Part shown: one piece after another, positions 1 to 8,830 of the stretch
Layout: each line of letters begins with the position of its first letter
Numbering within the stretch: the stretch's first letter is position 1
Origin: Ferrovibrio sp. MS7
GTDB lineage: Bacteria; Pseudomonadota; Alphaproteobacteria; Ferrovibrionales; Ferrovibrionaceae
Direction: 5' to 3'
Length of the DNA: 64,000 nt
Assembly (NCBI RefSeq): GCF_038404985.1
Contig: NZ_JBBKBA010000001.1
Coordinates: forward strand, 648,001 to 712,000
Program-made: the position numbers and the translations under genes
The notes under the pieces: model-generated
The model's database searches: none
What the model was told of the DNA's origin: nothing
What the model saw: only the letters and a program-made list of their open reading frames with translations

Positions 1-724
1 CCGGCAGGCCGGGTGCCAGGCTGGTGCGCACCGAAACCGGATCACCCAGGGTATGGCGCAGCACGCTCGATATGCTGAGAATCAGTTCATTGGCATTCAG
101 CCGCTTGGCGCGCAGATTCTGCTGCCGGCCGAAAGCCAGCAGGCGCTGGGTCAGTTCGGCGCCGCGCGTGGTGCTGTGCAGTGCCTGGTCGATCAGGCGG
201 CGGCTGAAATCGTCGGACACCCGCATGTCCAGCAGTTCCAGATTGCCCATCACCACGGCCAGCAGATTGTTGAAGTCATGCGCGATGCCGCCGGTGAGCT
301 GGCCGATCGCTTCCATCTTCTGCGACTGGCGCAGCTGCTCGCGCATTTCCTCGGCGCGGCGACGCTCGGTGATATCGTGGATCACGCCGATATAGAGCGG
401 GCGGTCATCCAGGGTGGCTTCGGCCACCGCCAGCTCGAACGGGAATTCGCTGCCATCCTTGCGCCGGCCCAATACTTCGCGGCCGATGCCGATGATGCGC
501 TTCACGCCGGTTTCGCGGTAGTTGCGCACATAGCCATCATGCTCCTCGCGGTAGGGCGTGGGCATCAGCATCTTGACGTTCTGGCCCAGCACCTCCTCGG
601 GCGTATAACCGAACAGTTTCTGGCAGGCCTGGTTGTATAGCTGGATAATACCGCCATGATCGATCAGGATGACCCCGTCGATCATGGTGTCGATTACTGT
701 GCGCAGGACTTGTTCTGTTTGCAT
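1..724 (-). CDS. PAS-domain sensor histidine kinase, FixL-like (partial, runs off the left edge)
   Basis: Reading leftward from an ATG at 724, 241 codons are visible and the C-terminal ATPase domain lies outside the window. No membrane segment is seen, so the kinase is probably cytoplasmic. Residues 1-120 form a PAS domain whose second half closely follows the heme-PAS of rhizobial FixL: an EHDGYV motif places a His at residue 62 and an IIGIGR motif an Arg at residue 82, the positions of the FixL proximal heme ligand and the O2-sensing Arg (family knowledge). A DHp helix follows with GGIAHDFNN; the phosphoacceptor is His149. A divergent receiver-only protein starts 105 bp away and may be a partner. 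Heme binding is inferred; many PAS kinases share this signature without a proven cofactor. Confidence 0.85.
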   Translation of the reverse strand, partial: MQTEQVLRTVIDTMIDGVILIDHGGIIQLYNQACQKLFGYTPEEVLGQNVKMLMPTPYREEHDGYVRNYRETGVKRIIGIGREVLGRRKDGSEFPFELAVAEATLDDRPLYIGVIHDITERRRAEEMREQLRQSQKMEAIGQLTGGIAHDFNNLLAVVMGNLELLDMRVSDDFSRRLIDQALHSTTRGAELTQRLLAFGRQQNLRAKRLNANELILSISSVLRHTLGDPVSVRTSLAPGLP

Positions 725-760
725 GGTTGGTAGCTTACAGCCTTTGCTAGGTGCAATTCT

Positions 761-772
761 CCTAAAATTAGG
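761..772. promoter_or_regulatory. short palindrome between divergent kinase and response regulator
   Basis: CCTAA-AA-TTAGG is a 5-2-5 inverted repeat in the 105-bp divergent gap. A GTGCAA at 751-756 and a TTGCAC at 792-797 form a wider pair around it. It could be an operator for the divergent promoters, but no regulator is identified, so the assignment is tentative. Confidence 0.25.
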
Positions 773-835
773 CTAATATCACGACCATGAGTTGCACATA
801 AAGCGCCGTATCTGCACTTTTCATGGTGGGTGACC

Positions 836-1234
836 ATGGCTCGGATACTCGTCGTCGACGATTACGCGGACTTTCGTCTGCTGTTGCGCCGCATGCTGGA
901 GGCGGAAGGGCATAATGTGCGCGAAGCCAGTGACGGCCAAGCGGCGCTGGCTCTGCTGCAGCAGGAGCCCTTCGACCTGGTGATCACCGATGTGCTGATG
1001 CCGCAGAGCGACGGCATCGAGGTGCTGAACGCGCTGCGCCGCTCGGCCACGGGCATGCCGGTGATCGTCACGTCGGGCGGCGGCTCCACCATGAATGCCG
1101 AGATGGCGCTGGAATTGGGCGGCTTTCTCGGCGCCCATGCCATGCTGCGCAAGCCGGTGCGGCGGCAGGAATTGCTCACCGCCGTGGCCGCCGCGCTGGC
1201 GACAGCCAAGCCGGGCGCCGCCAAATCGGACTGA
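836..1234 (+). CDS. single-domain response regulator (receiver only)
   Basis: A stand-alone CheY-like receiver of 132 residues with no output domain. The acidic pair DD sits in ILVVDDY, the phosphoacceptor Asp in DLVITDVLMP, and the conserved Lys in MLRKPV. Such proteins usually relay phosphate within a pathway or act by protein contact. The ATG at 836 is chosen because GGTGGG lies 5 bp upstream; a GTG at 830 in the same frame would add two residues. It is divergent from the FixL-like kinase, so a kinase/regulator pairing is plausible but inferred. A short Ala/Lys-rich tail follows the receiver fold. Confidence 0.9.
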   Translation: MARILVVDDYADFRLLLRRMLEAEGHNVREASDGQAALALLQQEPFDLVITDVLMPQSDGIEVLNALRRSATGMPVIVTSGGGSTMNAEMALELGGFLGAHAMLRKPVRRQELLTAVAAALATAKPGAAKSD

Positions 1235-1241
1235 AAAGCCA

Positions 1242-2840
1242 TCAAGCTGCCTGGCGGATCGCCTCGGCGGCTTTCTCGGCGATCATGATGGTCGGCGCAT
1301 TGGTGTTGCCGCCGATCAGGCCGGGCATCACCGAGGCATCCGCCACATAGAGGCCATCCAGGCCGCGCAGCTTCAGCTGCGGATCCACCACCGCTTGGCG
1401 GTCCTCGGCCTTGCCCATGCGGCAGGTGCCGACCGGGTGATAGATCGTATCGGCGCGGGCGCGGATCGCAGTTTCCAGTTCGGCATCGCTTTCGGGCAGC
1501 GGATAGAGCGGGCGCGGGCCATGCGCCTTCAGGCTCGGCGCCTGCAGGATCCGCCGCATCATCCAGGCGCCGCGTTTCAAGGTCTCGGCATCGCGGCAAT
1601 CGGTGAGGAAACGCGGGTCGATGCGCGGCGCCGCGAAGGGATCGGCGGAGCTGAGCCCGACCTCGCCCCGGCTATAGGGTCGGAGCACGCAGACATGGCA
1701 GGAATAGCCATGGCCCCAATGCTGCTTGCGGGCATGGTCATCCACCATGGCAACGACGAAGTGAAGCTGCACATCCGGGCGCTCCAGCCCCGGCTCGGTT
1801 TTCAGGAAGGCACCGCTTTCGGCGAAATTCGAGGTCAGCATGCCGCTGCGTTCGCGCTGCCATTGCCGCCAGGCCTTCAGCATCACCGGCAACGATTTCA
1901 GCGAATGGCCAAACAATTCGGCGGAATCGACGCGGTAATGCTCGAGGTAATCGAGATGATCCTGCAGGTTCTGGCCAACGCCGGGCAACTCATGCTGCAC
2001 AGCGATGCCATGGCGCTGCATTTCCGCCGCAGGTCCGATGCCGGAAAGCAGCAGCAGATGCGGCGAGCCGAAGGCGCCGGCGGAAAGCACCACGGCGCGG
2101 CCGGCCCGGGCTTCGAGATCGAGGCCGCGCAGGCGGTAGCGCACCCCCGTGGCGCGGCGGTTTTCCAGCAGCACGCGCGTCGCCTGCGCGCCGGTGACGA
2201 TGCTGAGGTTGGGCCGCGCCCGCACGTCTGGCGGCAGGTAGGCCTTGGCTGCCGAGCAGCGTTCGCCATTCTCCTGCGTCACCTGGAACCAGCCTGCACC
2301 TTCCTGCTCGGGGCCGTTGAAATCAACATTGCGGGGGATTTGCGTCTCGTCGCAGGCTTTGAGGAAATCGCCGGCAAAACGGTTCGGGCTGCGGATATCG
2401 GAAACCGCCAGCGGGCCATCACGGCCATGCAGAGCGGCAGCGCCACCGGCATCGATATCGGGGCGCAGGTTGCGCTCGGCGCGGCGGAAATAGGGCAGCA
2501 CGTCCTCCCAGCCCCAGCCCGGCAGGCCCCATTCATCGTAATCGCGGCGATGGCCACGGATATAGATCATGGCGTTGATGCCGCTGGAGCCGCCGAGCAT
2601 CTTGCCGCGCGGCTGATAGCCCTGGCGGCCATCCAGCATCGCCTGCGGCACGGTCTTGAAGGCCCAGTTGCGCCACGGTCCCGGCATGAACAGGGCAGCG
2701 CCGATCGGCAATTGGCAGGCGACGATATCGTCCGGCGGCCCGGCTTCCAGCAGACAGACTTTGCTGCGGCCATCGTCGCTCAAACGCCGCGCCAGCACGC
2801 AGCCGGCCGAGCCGCCGCCAACAATCACGTAATCGTACAT
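1242..2840 (-). CDS. GMC-family FAD-dependent alcohol/choline dehydrogenase
   Basis: A 532-residue glucose-methanol-choline oxidoreductase. The N-terminus carries the Rossmann FAD motif VGGGSAG, followed near residue 85 by the GMC signature [14 protein letters not shown]. Near residue 467, [10 protein letters not shown] supplies the catalytic His, and a second active-site residue lies in GGNTNAP close to the C-terminus. It resembles AlkJ/BetA-type dehydrogenases that oxidise primary alcohols to aldehydes. GGGAGGGGG directly precedes the ATG. The alkyl-sulfatase gene ends only 25 bp upstream on the same strand, so the pair is probably co-transcribed. A fatty alcohol released by the sulfatase is therefore a likely substrate (inference); choline is an alternative that sequence alone cannot exclude. 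Confidence 0.92.
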   Translation of the reverse strand: MYDYVIVGGGSAGCVLARRLSDDGRSKVCLLEAGPPDDIVACQLPIGAALFMPGPWRNWAFKTVPQAMLDGRQGYQPRGKMLGGSSGINAMIYIRGHRRDYDEWGLPGWGWEDVLPYFRRAERNLRPDIDAGGAAALHGRDGPLAVSDIRSPNRFAGDFLKACDETQIPRNVDFNGPEQEGAGWFQVTQENGERCSAAKAYLPPDVRARPNLSIVTGAQATRVLLENRRATGVRYRLRGLDLEARAGRAVVLSAGAFGSPHLLLLSGIGPAAEMQRHGIAVQHELPGVGQNLQDHLDYLEHYRVDSAELFGHSLKSLPVMLKAWRQWQRERSGMLTSNFAESGAFLKTEPGLERPDVQLHFVVAMVDDHARKQHWGHGYSCHVCVLRPYSRGEVGLSSADPFAAPRIDPRFLTDCRDAETLKRGAWMMRRILQAPSLKAHGPRPLYPLPESDAELETAIRARADTIYHPVGTCRMGKAEDRQAVVDPQLKLRGLDGLYVADASVMPGLIGGNTNAPTIMIAEKAAEAIRQAA

Positions 2841-2865
2841 CGCCCCCTCCCGGATTTTGTTTTGG

Positions 2866-4848
2866 TTACGGCGTCACGATATTGAAACGCTCGCCCGGTG
2901 GCTCGATCTGGCGCATCAGGTCGAGGAAGGCGAGCGGATTGCCCGACAGTTTTACATCGCCGGTAAGCAAAGCCACTGGCAGGCTGAGATCGCGCAAGGC
3001 GATGCGGTTCCAAGTGGCGCGGGTCATGCTCACGGTGGCATTGGCATCCGCTGCCTGCACGCCCTTGCGGTGATTGAGCACGCTGTTCTTGAGGAACATG
3101 TGGAATTGCTCATCGGTATCGGTGAAGCGCCAGTTGACCGAAATGTCCTTGCCCTCCACCTTCTCCGGGTCGATGCGCACGGCGAGGAAATCGAACATCA
3201 GATCGGTGCCGAGCGAGGCGATGATATCCGGGCTGGCGGTGCTGCCCTGGGGCAGCTTGGCCAGGCCGTTGCGCAATTCCTGGGCGCCGAGCAGGTAGAG
3301 ATTGCGCCACACGCCGGATTCGGCCTGATAGCCAAGCTGTTCCAGGGCATCGGCCTGCAGGTTGCGCGCCGCCATGTTCTGTGGCTCGGCGAAAACCAGG
3401 TGGGTCAGCACTTCCGCCACGAAGCGGTATTCGCCGCGCGCATAGAAATCCTCGGCCTTCTTGAGCAAGGCGGCGCCACCACCCATGAATTCGACGTAAT
3501 GCCTGGCGCCCTGCTCCGGCGGCAGCGGATCGAGACGGGCCGGGTGGCCGTCATACCAGCCGAGATAGCGCTGATACACCGCCTTGGCATTGTGCTTCAG
3601 CGTGCCGTAATAGCCCCGGTTATGCCAGGATTGCTCCAGCGCCTTGGGCAGCTTGATGTTTTCCGCGATTTCCGCCGGGGTTTGGCCCTGGTTGGCCAGC
3701 CGCACCGACTGGTCATGGATGAATTTGTAGAGGTCGCGGGTCTTTTCCATCACATCCGCAATGCGTGCCTCGCCCCAGCGCGGCCAGTGATGGCTGGCGA
3801 AGGCAACATCGGCGCGGCCCTGGAACAGCCGCATCGCCTCGTCGATGTAATAGGCCCAGGCGCGGCCGTCGCGCACCAGGGCGCCGCGCAGGGTGTAGAG
3901 ATTATGCATCGTGCCGGTGACATTTTCCGCCAGGCAGAGCGCGCGCAGATCCGGGAACAGGATGTTCATTTCGGCCGGCGCCTCGGTTTCCGGCGTCATC
4001 TGGAATTCCATTTGCACGCCATCGATGGTCAGCGTCTGGCCGGTGCGCTCGATCAGGTCGGTGGGTGCGATCAGGCTGTAGGTGCCGCCGGCGGAAACCG
4101 ATTTGCCCAGGCCGGTATCGACCTGGCCCTGCGGCCCACGCGCCAGCGCGATGCCGAACTGGTATTCGGCACGCCGCGTCATCGCGGTGCCGAGCAGCAC
4201 ATTCTCGCTCACCGCATGTTCCATGAAATGCAGCGGCGCGATCACCCGCACCTTGCCGGCCTTCACATCCGCCTCGTCGATCAGGCCGCGCACGCCGCCG
4301 AAATGATCGATATGCGGGTGGGTGTAGACCACCGCCAGGATCGGCTTTTTCGGCCGGTGCTTGTAGAGCAGTTCAAGCCCGGCCTTGGCAGCTTCCGCGA
4401 TCAGCAGCGTGTCGATCACGATATAGCCGTTCGGCGTTTCGACAAACGTCATGTTGGCGATATCGTAGCCGCGCACCTGATAGATGCCGGGCTTGACCTC
4501 GAACAGGCCATGCAGATTGTTGAGTTGCGCCTGGCGCCATAGCGAGGGATTGACCGTATCCGGTGCCGCCGCGCTGGCATCGATGAAATCATAGGATTTG
4601 CGCGAGAAGGCGACCGCTGCGGTCTTGCCCGGGATCTCGGTATTTTCCAGCGCGGCGATGAAACCACGCTTGGCTTCCTCGAAATCGCGCTGGTCGGAGA
4701 ACGGCAAGCCTGCTGCCATCGCCTTGTTACGCTGCAGCGTCTGCTCGCTGGCCGGCTTCGGGCGTTCCGCTTGTTGCGGCTGTGCCAGCAGATCATGACC
4801 AAGACCGACCAGACTCAGCACCGCAACACAGAATGCTGCCTTGCGCAT
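2866..4848 (-). CDS. secreted alkyl-sulfatase, metallo-beta-lactamase fold (SdsA1/BDS1 type)
   Basis: About 660 residues, the usual length of SdsA1-type sulfatases that hydrolyse primary alkyl sulfates such as SDS to fatty alcohol and sulfate. A signal peptide ([22 protein letters not shown]) predicts export. The zinc-binding motif THPHIDH lies near residue 176, with further family motifs ([29 protein letters not shown]) downstream. The C-terminal third has the dimerisation and SCP2-like domains of the family. The ATG at 4848 is preferred to upstream in-frame codons because it begins the signal peptide and follows GGGAGGGG. An 18-bp perfect palindrome lies just upstream. The downstream GMC dehydrogenase would take the alcohol product. 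Confidence 0.92.
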   Translation of the reverse strand: MRKAAFCVAVLSLVGLGHDLLAQPQQAERPKPASEQTLQRNKAMAAGLPFSDQRDFEEAKRGFIAALENTEIPGKTAAVAFSRKSYDFIDASAAAPDTVNPSLWRQAQLNNLHGLFEVKPGIYQVRGYDIANMTFVETPNGYIVIDTLLIAEAAKAGLELLYKHRPKKPILAVVYTHPHIDHFGGVRGLIDEADVKAGKVRVIAPLHFMEHAVSENVLLGTAMTRRAEYQFGIALARGPQGQVDTGLGKSVSAGGTYSLIAPTDLIERTGQTLTIDGVQMEFQMTPETEAPAEMNILFPDLRALCLAENVTGTMHNLYTLRGALVRDGRAWAYYIDEAMRLFQGRADVAFASHHWPRWGEARIADVMEKTRDLYKFIHDQSVRLANQGQTPAEIAENIKLPKALEQSWHNRGYYGTLKHNAKAVYQRYLGWYDGHPARLDPLPPEQGARHYVEFMGGGAALLKKAEDFYARGEYRFVAEVLTHLVFAEPQNMAARNLQADALEQLGYQAESGVWRNLYLLGAQELRNGLAKLPQGSTASPDIIASLGTDLMFDFLAVRIDPEKVEGKDISVNWRFTDTDEQFHMFLKNSVLNHRKGVQAADANATVSMTRATWNRIALRDLSLPVALLTGDVKLSGNPLAFLDLMRQIEPPGERFNIVTP

Positions 4849-4863
4849 CACCCCACCCCTCCC

Positions 4864-4890
4864 GTTATATGATGTAGTCATTTGACTACA
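4864..4890 (-). promoter_or_regulatory. TetR-type operator palindrome with overlapping promoter before the alkyl-sulfatase
   Basis: TGTAGTCA-TT-TGACTACA (4873-4890) is a perfect 8-2-8 inverted repeat. A -10-like TATAAC (4864-4869, minus strand) lies between it and the sulfatase start. Size and symmetry fit a TetR-family operator, and a TetR gene ends 50 bp further upstream. Binding by that regulator is inferred. Confidence 0.65.
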
Positions 4891-4940
4891 CTTTGCCCCA
4901 GTATAGCCGGGGCGGGATACCCGGCAAGCGGTAACTGCAT

Positions 4941-5531
4941 TCAGGCGCGGCGCTCCGCCAGGGCCCCGAGACGGCGGGCGAAGGCGCGCGGCAGCATGCT
5001 GCGCGGCTGTTTCTCGAAGCCGGCGGCGGCACGCAGGAAGGGTTCGAATACCAGGAAGCCGAGGCCGGCTGCCGCCAGCACCACCACGTCCAGCGCCGCT
5101 TCGTTGCGCTTCTGGCCGCCAGCGACACGGTGTTCGATGATGCGGCGCAGCGTGGGAAAATCGCTCTGCAATTCGCGCGGATCGGCCCCATCCAGCAATT
5201 GCCGCGCCAGGATTCGCCAATAGGCATCGCCCTGCACAGCCGCCGCGAACACGGCCTCGGTGAGGCTGCCATGGGCCGCACCGCGCGCAATGCCCTGGCC
5301 AGCGGCCTGCGCCAGGGTATCGGCCTGGTGCTGCATCACGGCGCGCAGCAGGCCTTCCTTGCTGCCGAAATGGCGATGCACCAGGCCATGGTTGACCTTG
5401 GCCGCCAGCGCAATATCGCGCACCGATACGCCGCTGAAGCCGCGCCGGGCGAACAGCCTTGTCGCCGCCGCCAGCAGCGCCCGCTTCGGGTCCTTCTGGC
5501 GCGGTGCGGCGCGCTTCGGTTTCGCCGCCAT
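4941..5531 (-). CDS. TetR-family transcriptional regulator
   Basis: A 196-residue repressor with a Lys/Arg-rich leader, then an N-terminal TetR helix-turn-helix (ALLAAATRLFARRGFSGVSV and AAKVNHGLVHRHFGSKEGLL, roughly residues 18-65) and an all-helical ligand domain. The ATG at 5531 is chosen because the longer frame merely reads through the MAPEG gene in another frame. It starts 2 bp after the MAPEG stop codon, so the two are translationally linked. The alkyl-sulfatase starts 92 bp downstream, behind a palindromic operator that this protein may bind. The inducer is unknown; an alkyl sulfate or fatty alcohol would fit the context. Confidence 0.9.
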   Translation of the reverse strand: MAAKPKRAAPRQKDPKRALLAAATRLFARRGFSGVSVRDIALAAKVNHGLVHRHFGSKEGLLRAVMQHQADTLAQAAGQGIARGAAHGSLTEAVFAAAVQGDAYWRILARQLLDGADPRELQSDFPTLRRIIEHRVAGGQKRNEAALDVVVLAAAGLGFLVFEPFLRAAAGFEKQPRSMLPRAFARRLGALAERRA

Positions 5532-5533
5532 GG

Positions 5534-5926
5534 TCAGAGGCTGATCACCAGCAGCCAGATGCTGGTGATCAGCAGGCAGGCGATGGTGAGCACGATGCCC
5601 ACGGCGCGACCGAACGAGGTTTTCTCGCTGCCCATCAGGCCCCAGGCATGCAGCAGCCGGCCCGCCAGCAGGCCACCGCCCAGGCCATGCAGCGCCCAGG
5701 CCGGAATGCCGCGATATTCCAGCATCGCCAGCAGGATCAGCACCAGCGGCACATATTCGATGAAATTGGCATGGGCCCGGCAGGCCCGCGCCAGCGCCGG
5801 ATGGCCGCCATCGCCGATGCCGACCTTGAATTTCCCGCGCAGCCGGATCACCGCGAAGGTGAGGGCTACCAGCAACAGGCCGAGCAGGCCGCCATAGATC
5901 GGCGTGATGGCGAAAGTATGTGGCAT
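5534..5926 (-). CDS. MAPEG-family membrane protein
   Basis: A 130-residue integral membrane protein with four hydrophobic segments and the MAPEG signature region GDGGHPALARACRAHANFIEYVPLVLIL (residues about 38-65), including the RAHANFxE core. The family includes microsomal glutathione transferases and eicosanoid-metabolising enzymes, and bacterial members are mostly uncharacterised. AGGGAGG precedes the ATG at 5926. It is the first gene of a run MAPEG, TetR, alkyl-sulfatase, GMC dehydrogenase on one strand, so a detoxification or membrane role connected with surfactant exposure is possible, although this is only an inference from position. Confidence 0.88.
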   Translation of the reverse strand: MPHTFAITPIYGGLLGLLLVALTFAVIRLRGKFKVGIGDGGHPALARACRAHANFIEYVPLVLILLAMLEYRGIPAWALHGLGGGLLAGRLLHAWGLMGSEKTSFGRAVGIVLTIACLLITSIWLLVISL

Positions 5927-6105
5927 GGGCGGCCTCCCTTCTGGTTGTAAACGCCACCGCAAGCACGGCGACTTGGTGGAATGACATAGCACAAACCTCC
6001 ATGGCCGCGCAGCAGCATCGTTTTTCCTTTGCGTCGCGCCGGCAAAGGCACTAATCGCTGGGACCGGGGGGGATCGCAGGCGCAGTTCTAGGAAGCAAAA
6101 AACTC

Positions 6106-6432
6106 ATGCGTCCGGTCTGGTTATTGATTGTCTTTATGGCGCTTGTGCCGTTGCTGGCGCTGGCGGGCAATGCCGTGTTGCCGAAAGCACCGACGGCTGT
6201 CCGCGACGGGGCAGCATCGCACCGGCTGCTGGTGCTGTTTCCGCCGCATCTCGATTCAACCGCCGCGATGACACGCATCGCCGGCCATGGCCGGCCGCTT
6301 GCCGAAGGCCGCGCCGGTTCCTGGTTGGTGGCGGGCGATGACGGCCTGGCCGCCGCGCTCTACCGCAGCGGCGCCTGGCTGGTGCTCGATGCCGAAAGCT
6401 GGCTGGCCGGTTGCTTCACCCGATCTTCGTAA
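6106..6432 (+). CDS. small predicted membrane-anchored or exported protein of unknown function
   Basis: A 108-residue protein that I do not recognise. An N-terminal hydrophobic stretch (WLLIVFMALVPLLALAG) looks like a signal peptide or membrane anchor. The remainder has alternating hydrophobic segments ending in GAWLVLDAESWLAGC, a compact alpha/beta-like pattern. It is followed after 28 bp by a chemoreceptor gene on the same strand, so co-transcription is likely. The coding pattern (codon bias, gene-like spacing) supports a real gene, but no function can be assigned. Confidence 0.65.
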   Translation: MRPVWLLIVFMALVPLLALAGNAVLPKAPTAVRDGAASHRLLVLFPPHLDSTAAMTRIAGHGRPLAEGRAGSWLVAGDDGLAAALYRSGAWLVLDAESWLAGCFTRSS

Positions 6433-6460
6433 TTGATTCCATTGCCATAAGGATACCGCC

Positions 6461-8146
6461 ATGGTCGCTTCCCTTCTTGCTATTGATGCCGTGGATGACC
6501 TGCGCCGCCGCGCCAGCAAGCTTTTCGTGATCTGGCTGTGGCTGCATGTGCCGCTGCTGGGGCTGCTTGGCTGGTTCAACAGTACCGGCGTGATCGTGCA
6601 TACCGTGCTGGCCGCCTTGCTGGCAATAGCGGCGACGCTGCTTGCAGCCCGCGATCCGCTGGCGCCGGCCACGCGCTACGTGGTTGCCACCGCCTTCGTC
6701 GGCATGGTGTCGCTGCTGGTCAATGCCGCCGCGGGGCCGTGGCAGATCGACGTGCATATGTATTACTTCGCCGCCTTCGCCATCCTCACCGCCTATTGCG
6801 ACTGGCGCGTGGTGCTGCTGGCCGCCACGCTCACTGCCGTGCATCACCTGGGTCTCAACCTGCTGCTGCCAAGCGCGGTGTTTCCCGGCGGCGGCAATAT
6901 CCTGCGCGTGCTGCTGCATGCCGTGATCGTGGTGGTGGAATGCAGCGTGCTGATCTGGCTGTGCATGGTGCTGGATGGCCTGTTCAGCCGCAGCCAGGCA
7001 GCTTTGGATGAAGCCCAGAACAATCTCGCCGAACGCAACCGCATGGAGGAGGAGGCTGCCCGCACGCGTGAGCGTTTTGCCACGCAGCAGGCCGAGCGCG
7101 AAGCAAAGTTCGAAGCCGCCATCGGTCAGGTAGTGGCCGCCGCCGCCGAGGGCGATCTGGCGCAGCGCGTCGAGACGGCACAGCTTGATGGCATGATCGG
7201 GCGTTTCGGCACGGCGCTTAACCGCCTGCTGACACGCACCGACGAGGTGATGAATGCAGTAACAGCCATGACTGCCGCCCTGGCCAAGGGCGATCTGAGG
7301 CACCGCATCGACGGCAAGTTCGGCGGCCGCTTTGGCACTATCGTAGAGGACCTGAATGCCACCGGCGGCGTGTTGCGCGATTTCGCCCAGCGCCTGGCGC
7401 ATAGCGCCGAAGCGGTGCGCAGCGCCGCCGCCGAGATTTCGGAAGGCAGCCAGGACCTGGCGCAGCGCACAGAATCACAAGCCGCCAGCATCGAGGAGAC
7501 GGCGGCGAGCATGCATGAGATCACCGCCACGGTGAAGCAGAATGCCGACAACGCACAGGCCGCCAACCAGCTCAGCCAGGCGGCGCGCGATACGGCGGAA
7601 GTTGGCGGCAGCGTGGTGAATGAGGCCGTGGCGGCGGTGACGCAGATCGAGGAAAGCGCGCGCAAGATTTCCGACATTGTTGGCCTGATCGACGAGATCG
7701 CGTTCCAGACCAACCTGCTGGCCCTGAATGCCAGCGTAGAAGCGGCCCGTGCCGGCGAAGCCGGCAAGGGCTTCGCTGTGGTGGCGCAGGAAGTGCGTGC
7801 GCTCGCCCAGCGTTCCGCCAATGCCTCGAAGGACATCAAGGCGCTGATCAACGCCTCCAACGCCCAGGTGAAAACCGGCGCCACGTTGGTCAATCAGACC
7901 GGCGCCCGGCTTGGCGAGATCGTGTCGGCAATCAAGAAGGTGTCGGATATCGTCGCCGAGATCGCCGCTGCCAGCCGCGAGCAGGCAACGGGTCTTGAGC
8001 AAGTCAATACCGCCGTCGGCGGCATGGACGAGATGACACAGCGCAACGGTGCGCTGGTCGAGCAGACCAACGCCTCCGCGCAGCAGCTATCGGGCCAGGC
8101 CAACGAGCTGTCACAGCTCGTCGGCTTCTTCCAGGTCAGTCGCTGA
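6461..8146 (+). CDS. methyl-accepting chemotaxis protein with polytopic membrane sensor region
   Basis: A 561-residue chemoreceptor. Residues about 22-180 contain five or six hydrophobic segments rather than the usual two flanking a periplasmic domain, so sensing may occur within the membrane. HAMP-like segments follow (AAAEGDLAQRVE and ALAKGDLRHRID, roughly residues 225-320). The cytoplasmic signalling hairpin has its conserved tip in EIAFQTNLLALNASVEAARA (about residues 410-430). No CheR-docking pentapeptide is visible at the C-terminus. It would signal to CheA/CheW; no other chemotaxis genes are in the window. A small exported protein precedes it by 28 bp. Confidence 0.93.
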   Translation: MVASLLAIDAVDDLRRRASKLFVIWLWLHVPLLGLLGWFNSTGVIVHTVLAALLAIAATLLAARDPLAPATRYVVATAFVGMVSLLVNAAAGPWQIDVHMYYFAAFAILTAYCDWRVVLLAATLTAVHHLGLNLLLPSAVFPGGGNILRVLLHAVIVVVECSVLIWLCMVLDGLFSRSQAALDEAQNNLAERNRMEEEAARTRERFATQQAEREAKFEAAIGQVVAAAAEGDLAQRVETAQLDGMIGRFGTALNRLLTRTDEVMNAVTAMTAALAKGDLRHRIDGKFGGRFGTIVEDLNATGGVLRDFAQRLAHSAEAVRSAAAEISEGSQDLAQRTESQAASIEETAASMHEITATVKQNADNAQAANQLSQAARDTAEVGGSVVNEAVAAVTQIEESARKISDIVGLIDEIAFQTNLLALNASVEAARAGEAGKGFAVVAQEVRALAQRSANASKDIKALINASNAQVKTGATLVNQTGARLGEIVSAIKKVSDIVAEIAAASREQATGLEQVNTAVGGMDEMTQRNGALVEQTNASAQQLSGQANELSQLVGFFQVSR

Positions 8147-8163
8147 TACTTAACTCGGTACCC

Positions 8164-8559
8164 TTAGCCCAGCACCTTGTGCAGCGTCAGGCGGCGTTCC
8201 TCGCCGTCTGCGCCGCGCCAGGCGATGCTCTGGCCTTCGGCAAGGCCGATCAGGGCCGCGCCGACTGGCGTGGCGATGCTGATGCGGCCGAGCGCAATAT
8301 CGGCTTCCGCCGGATAGACCAGCATGCCGCTCTGCGCCTGGCGCTGGTCGCCATAGCCGAACAGCAGCGGCCGGTGCATGGCAGCTACCTGGCGGCCAAG
8401 CTGCGCCTGCGGCTGCAACTGGGCGCGCTCCAGCTCATCCAGCAGCATGCCGCCGAGTGCCGGCTGCACGCCTTCCAATGCCTCGGCCAGCGGCAGCAGG
8501 CGGTTATAGTCTTCATCGCCAATGGTGATCGGCGGCAGCGGATTGAGGAAGTTCATCAT
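8164..8559 (-). CDS. rnk: Rnk-like nucleoside diphosphate kinase regulator (GreA/GreB C-terminal domain)
   Basis: A 131-residue protein of the Rnk group. The C-terminal half carries the GreA/GreB FKBP-like fold: PAEADIALGRISIATPVGAALIGLAEGQSIAW, typical of Rnk. Rnk proteins bind RNA polymerase near the secondary channel but lack the long coiled coil of Gre factors. The N-terminal LPPITIGDEDYNRLLPLAEAL is the short Rnk lead-in. GGAGA precedes the double ATG at 8559/8556. It is convergent with the chemoreceptor and separated from the upstream methylmalonyl-CoA mutase gene by 271 bp. Confidence 0.88.
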   Translation of the reverse strand: MMNFLNPLPPITIGDEDYNRLLPLAEALEGVQPALGGMLLDELERAQLQPQAQLGRQVAAMHRPLLFGYGDQRQAQSGMLVYPAEADIALGRISIATPVGAALIGLAEGQSIAWRGADGEERRLTLHKVLG

Positions 8560-8830
8560 GGTCGTGTCTCCAAATACGGATCGACGCGCGCGAGCATGCC
8601 CAGCGGCGTCAGGATTGAGAAATTTTGGTTTGGTGTGTGGGAGGCCCCGGAGGGCGCGGGTTTTTTACGCGCGCGCCGCCGGGGCGGCATCGCCTGCATG
8701 CAGGCGGCCGGCGCGGGTGCTGTCAGCAATGCGGCGCGAAACGGTCATAGGATGAATATGGGGCGTGGAACCGCGCGGCGCAAGATGCACCCTGCCAAAG
8801 GAACGCTGGCCGCGCGGGAACTTTTCCGGC
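8560..8830. other. 271-bp intergenic gap, no gene supported
   Basis: This gap lies between the end of the mutase gene and the start of rnk, both on the minus strand. It is very GC-rich, with several short self-complementary GC blocks, but no hairpin followed by a T tract and no convincing coding pattern on either strand. It probably holds the rnk promoter. Confidence 0.5.

Noticed and set aside
1095-2885. Long open frame on the plus strand opposite the GMC dehydrogenase gene
   Set aside because: It is antisense to a clear GMC enzyme; its product is rich in Arg, Gln and Ala with no motif, as expected for a GC-rich shadow frame.
4849-5220. In-frame extension of the alkyl-sulfatase upstream of its signal peptide
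   Set aside because: It reads the TetR gene in another frame, and a signal peptide plus strong ribosome site mark the start at 4848.
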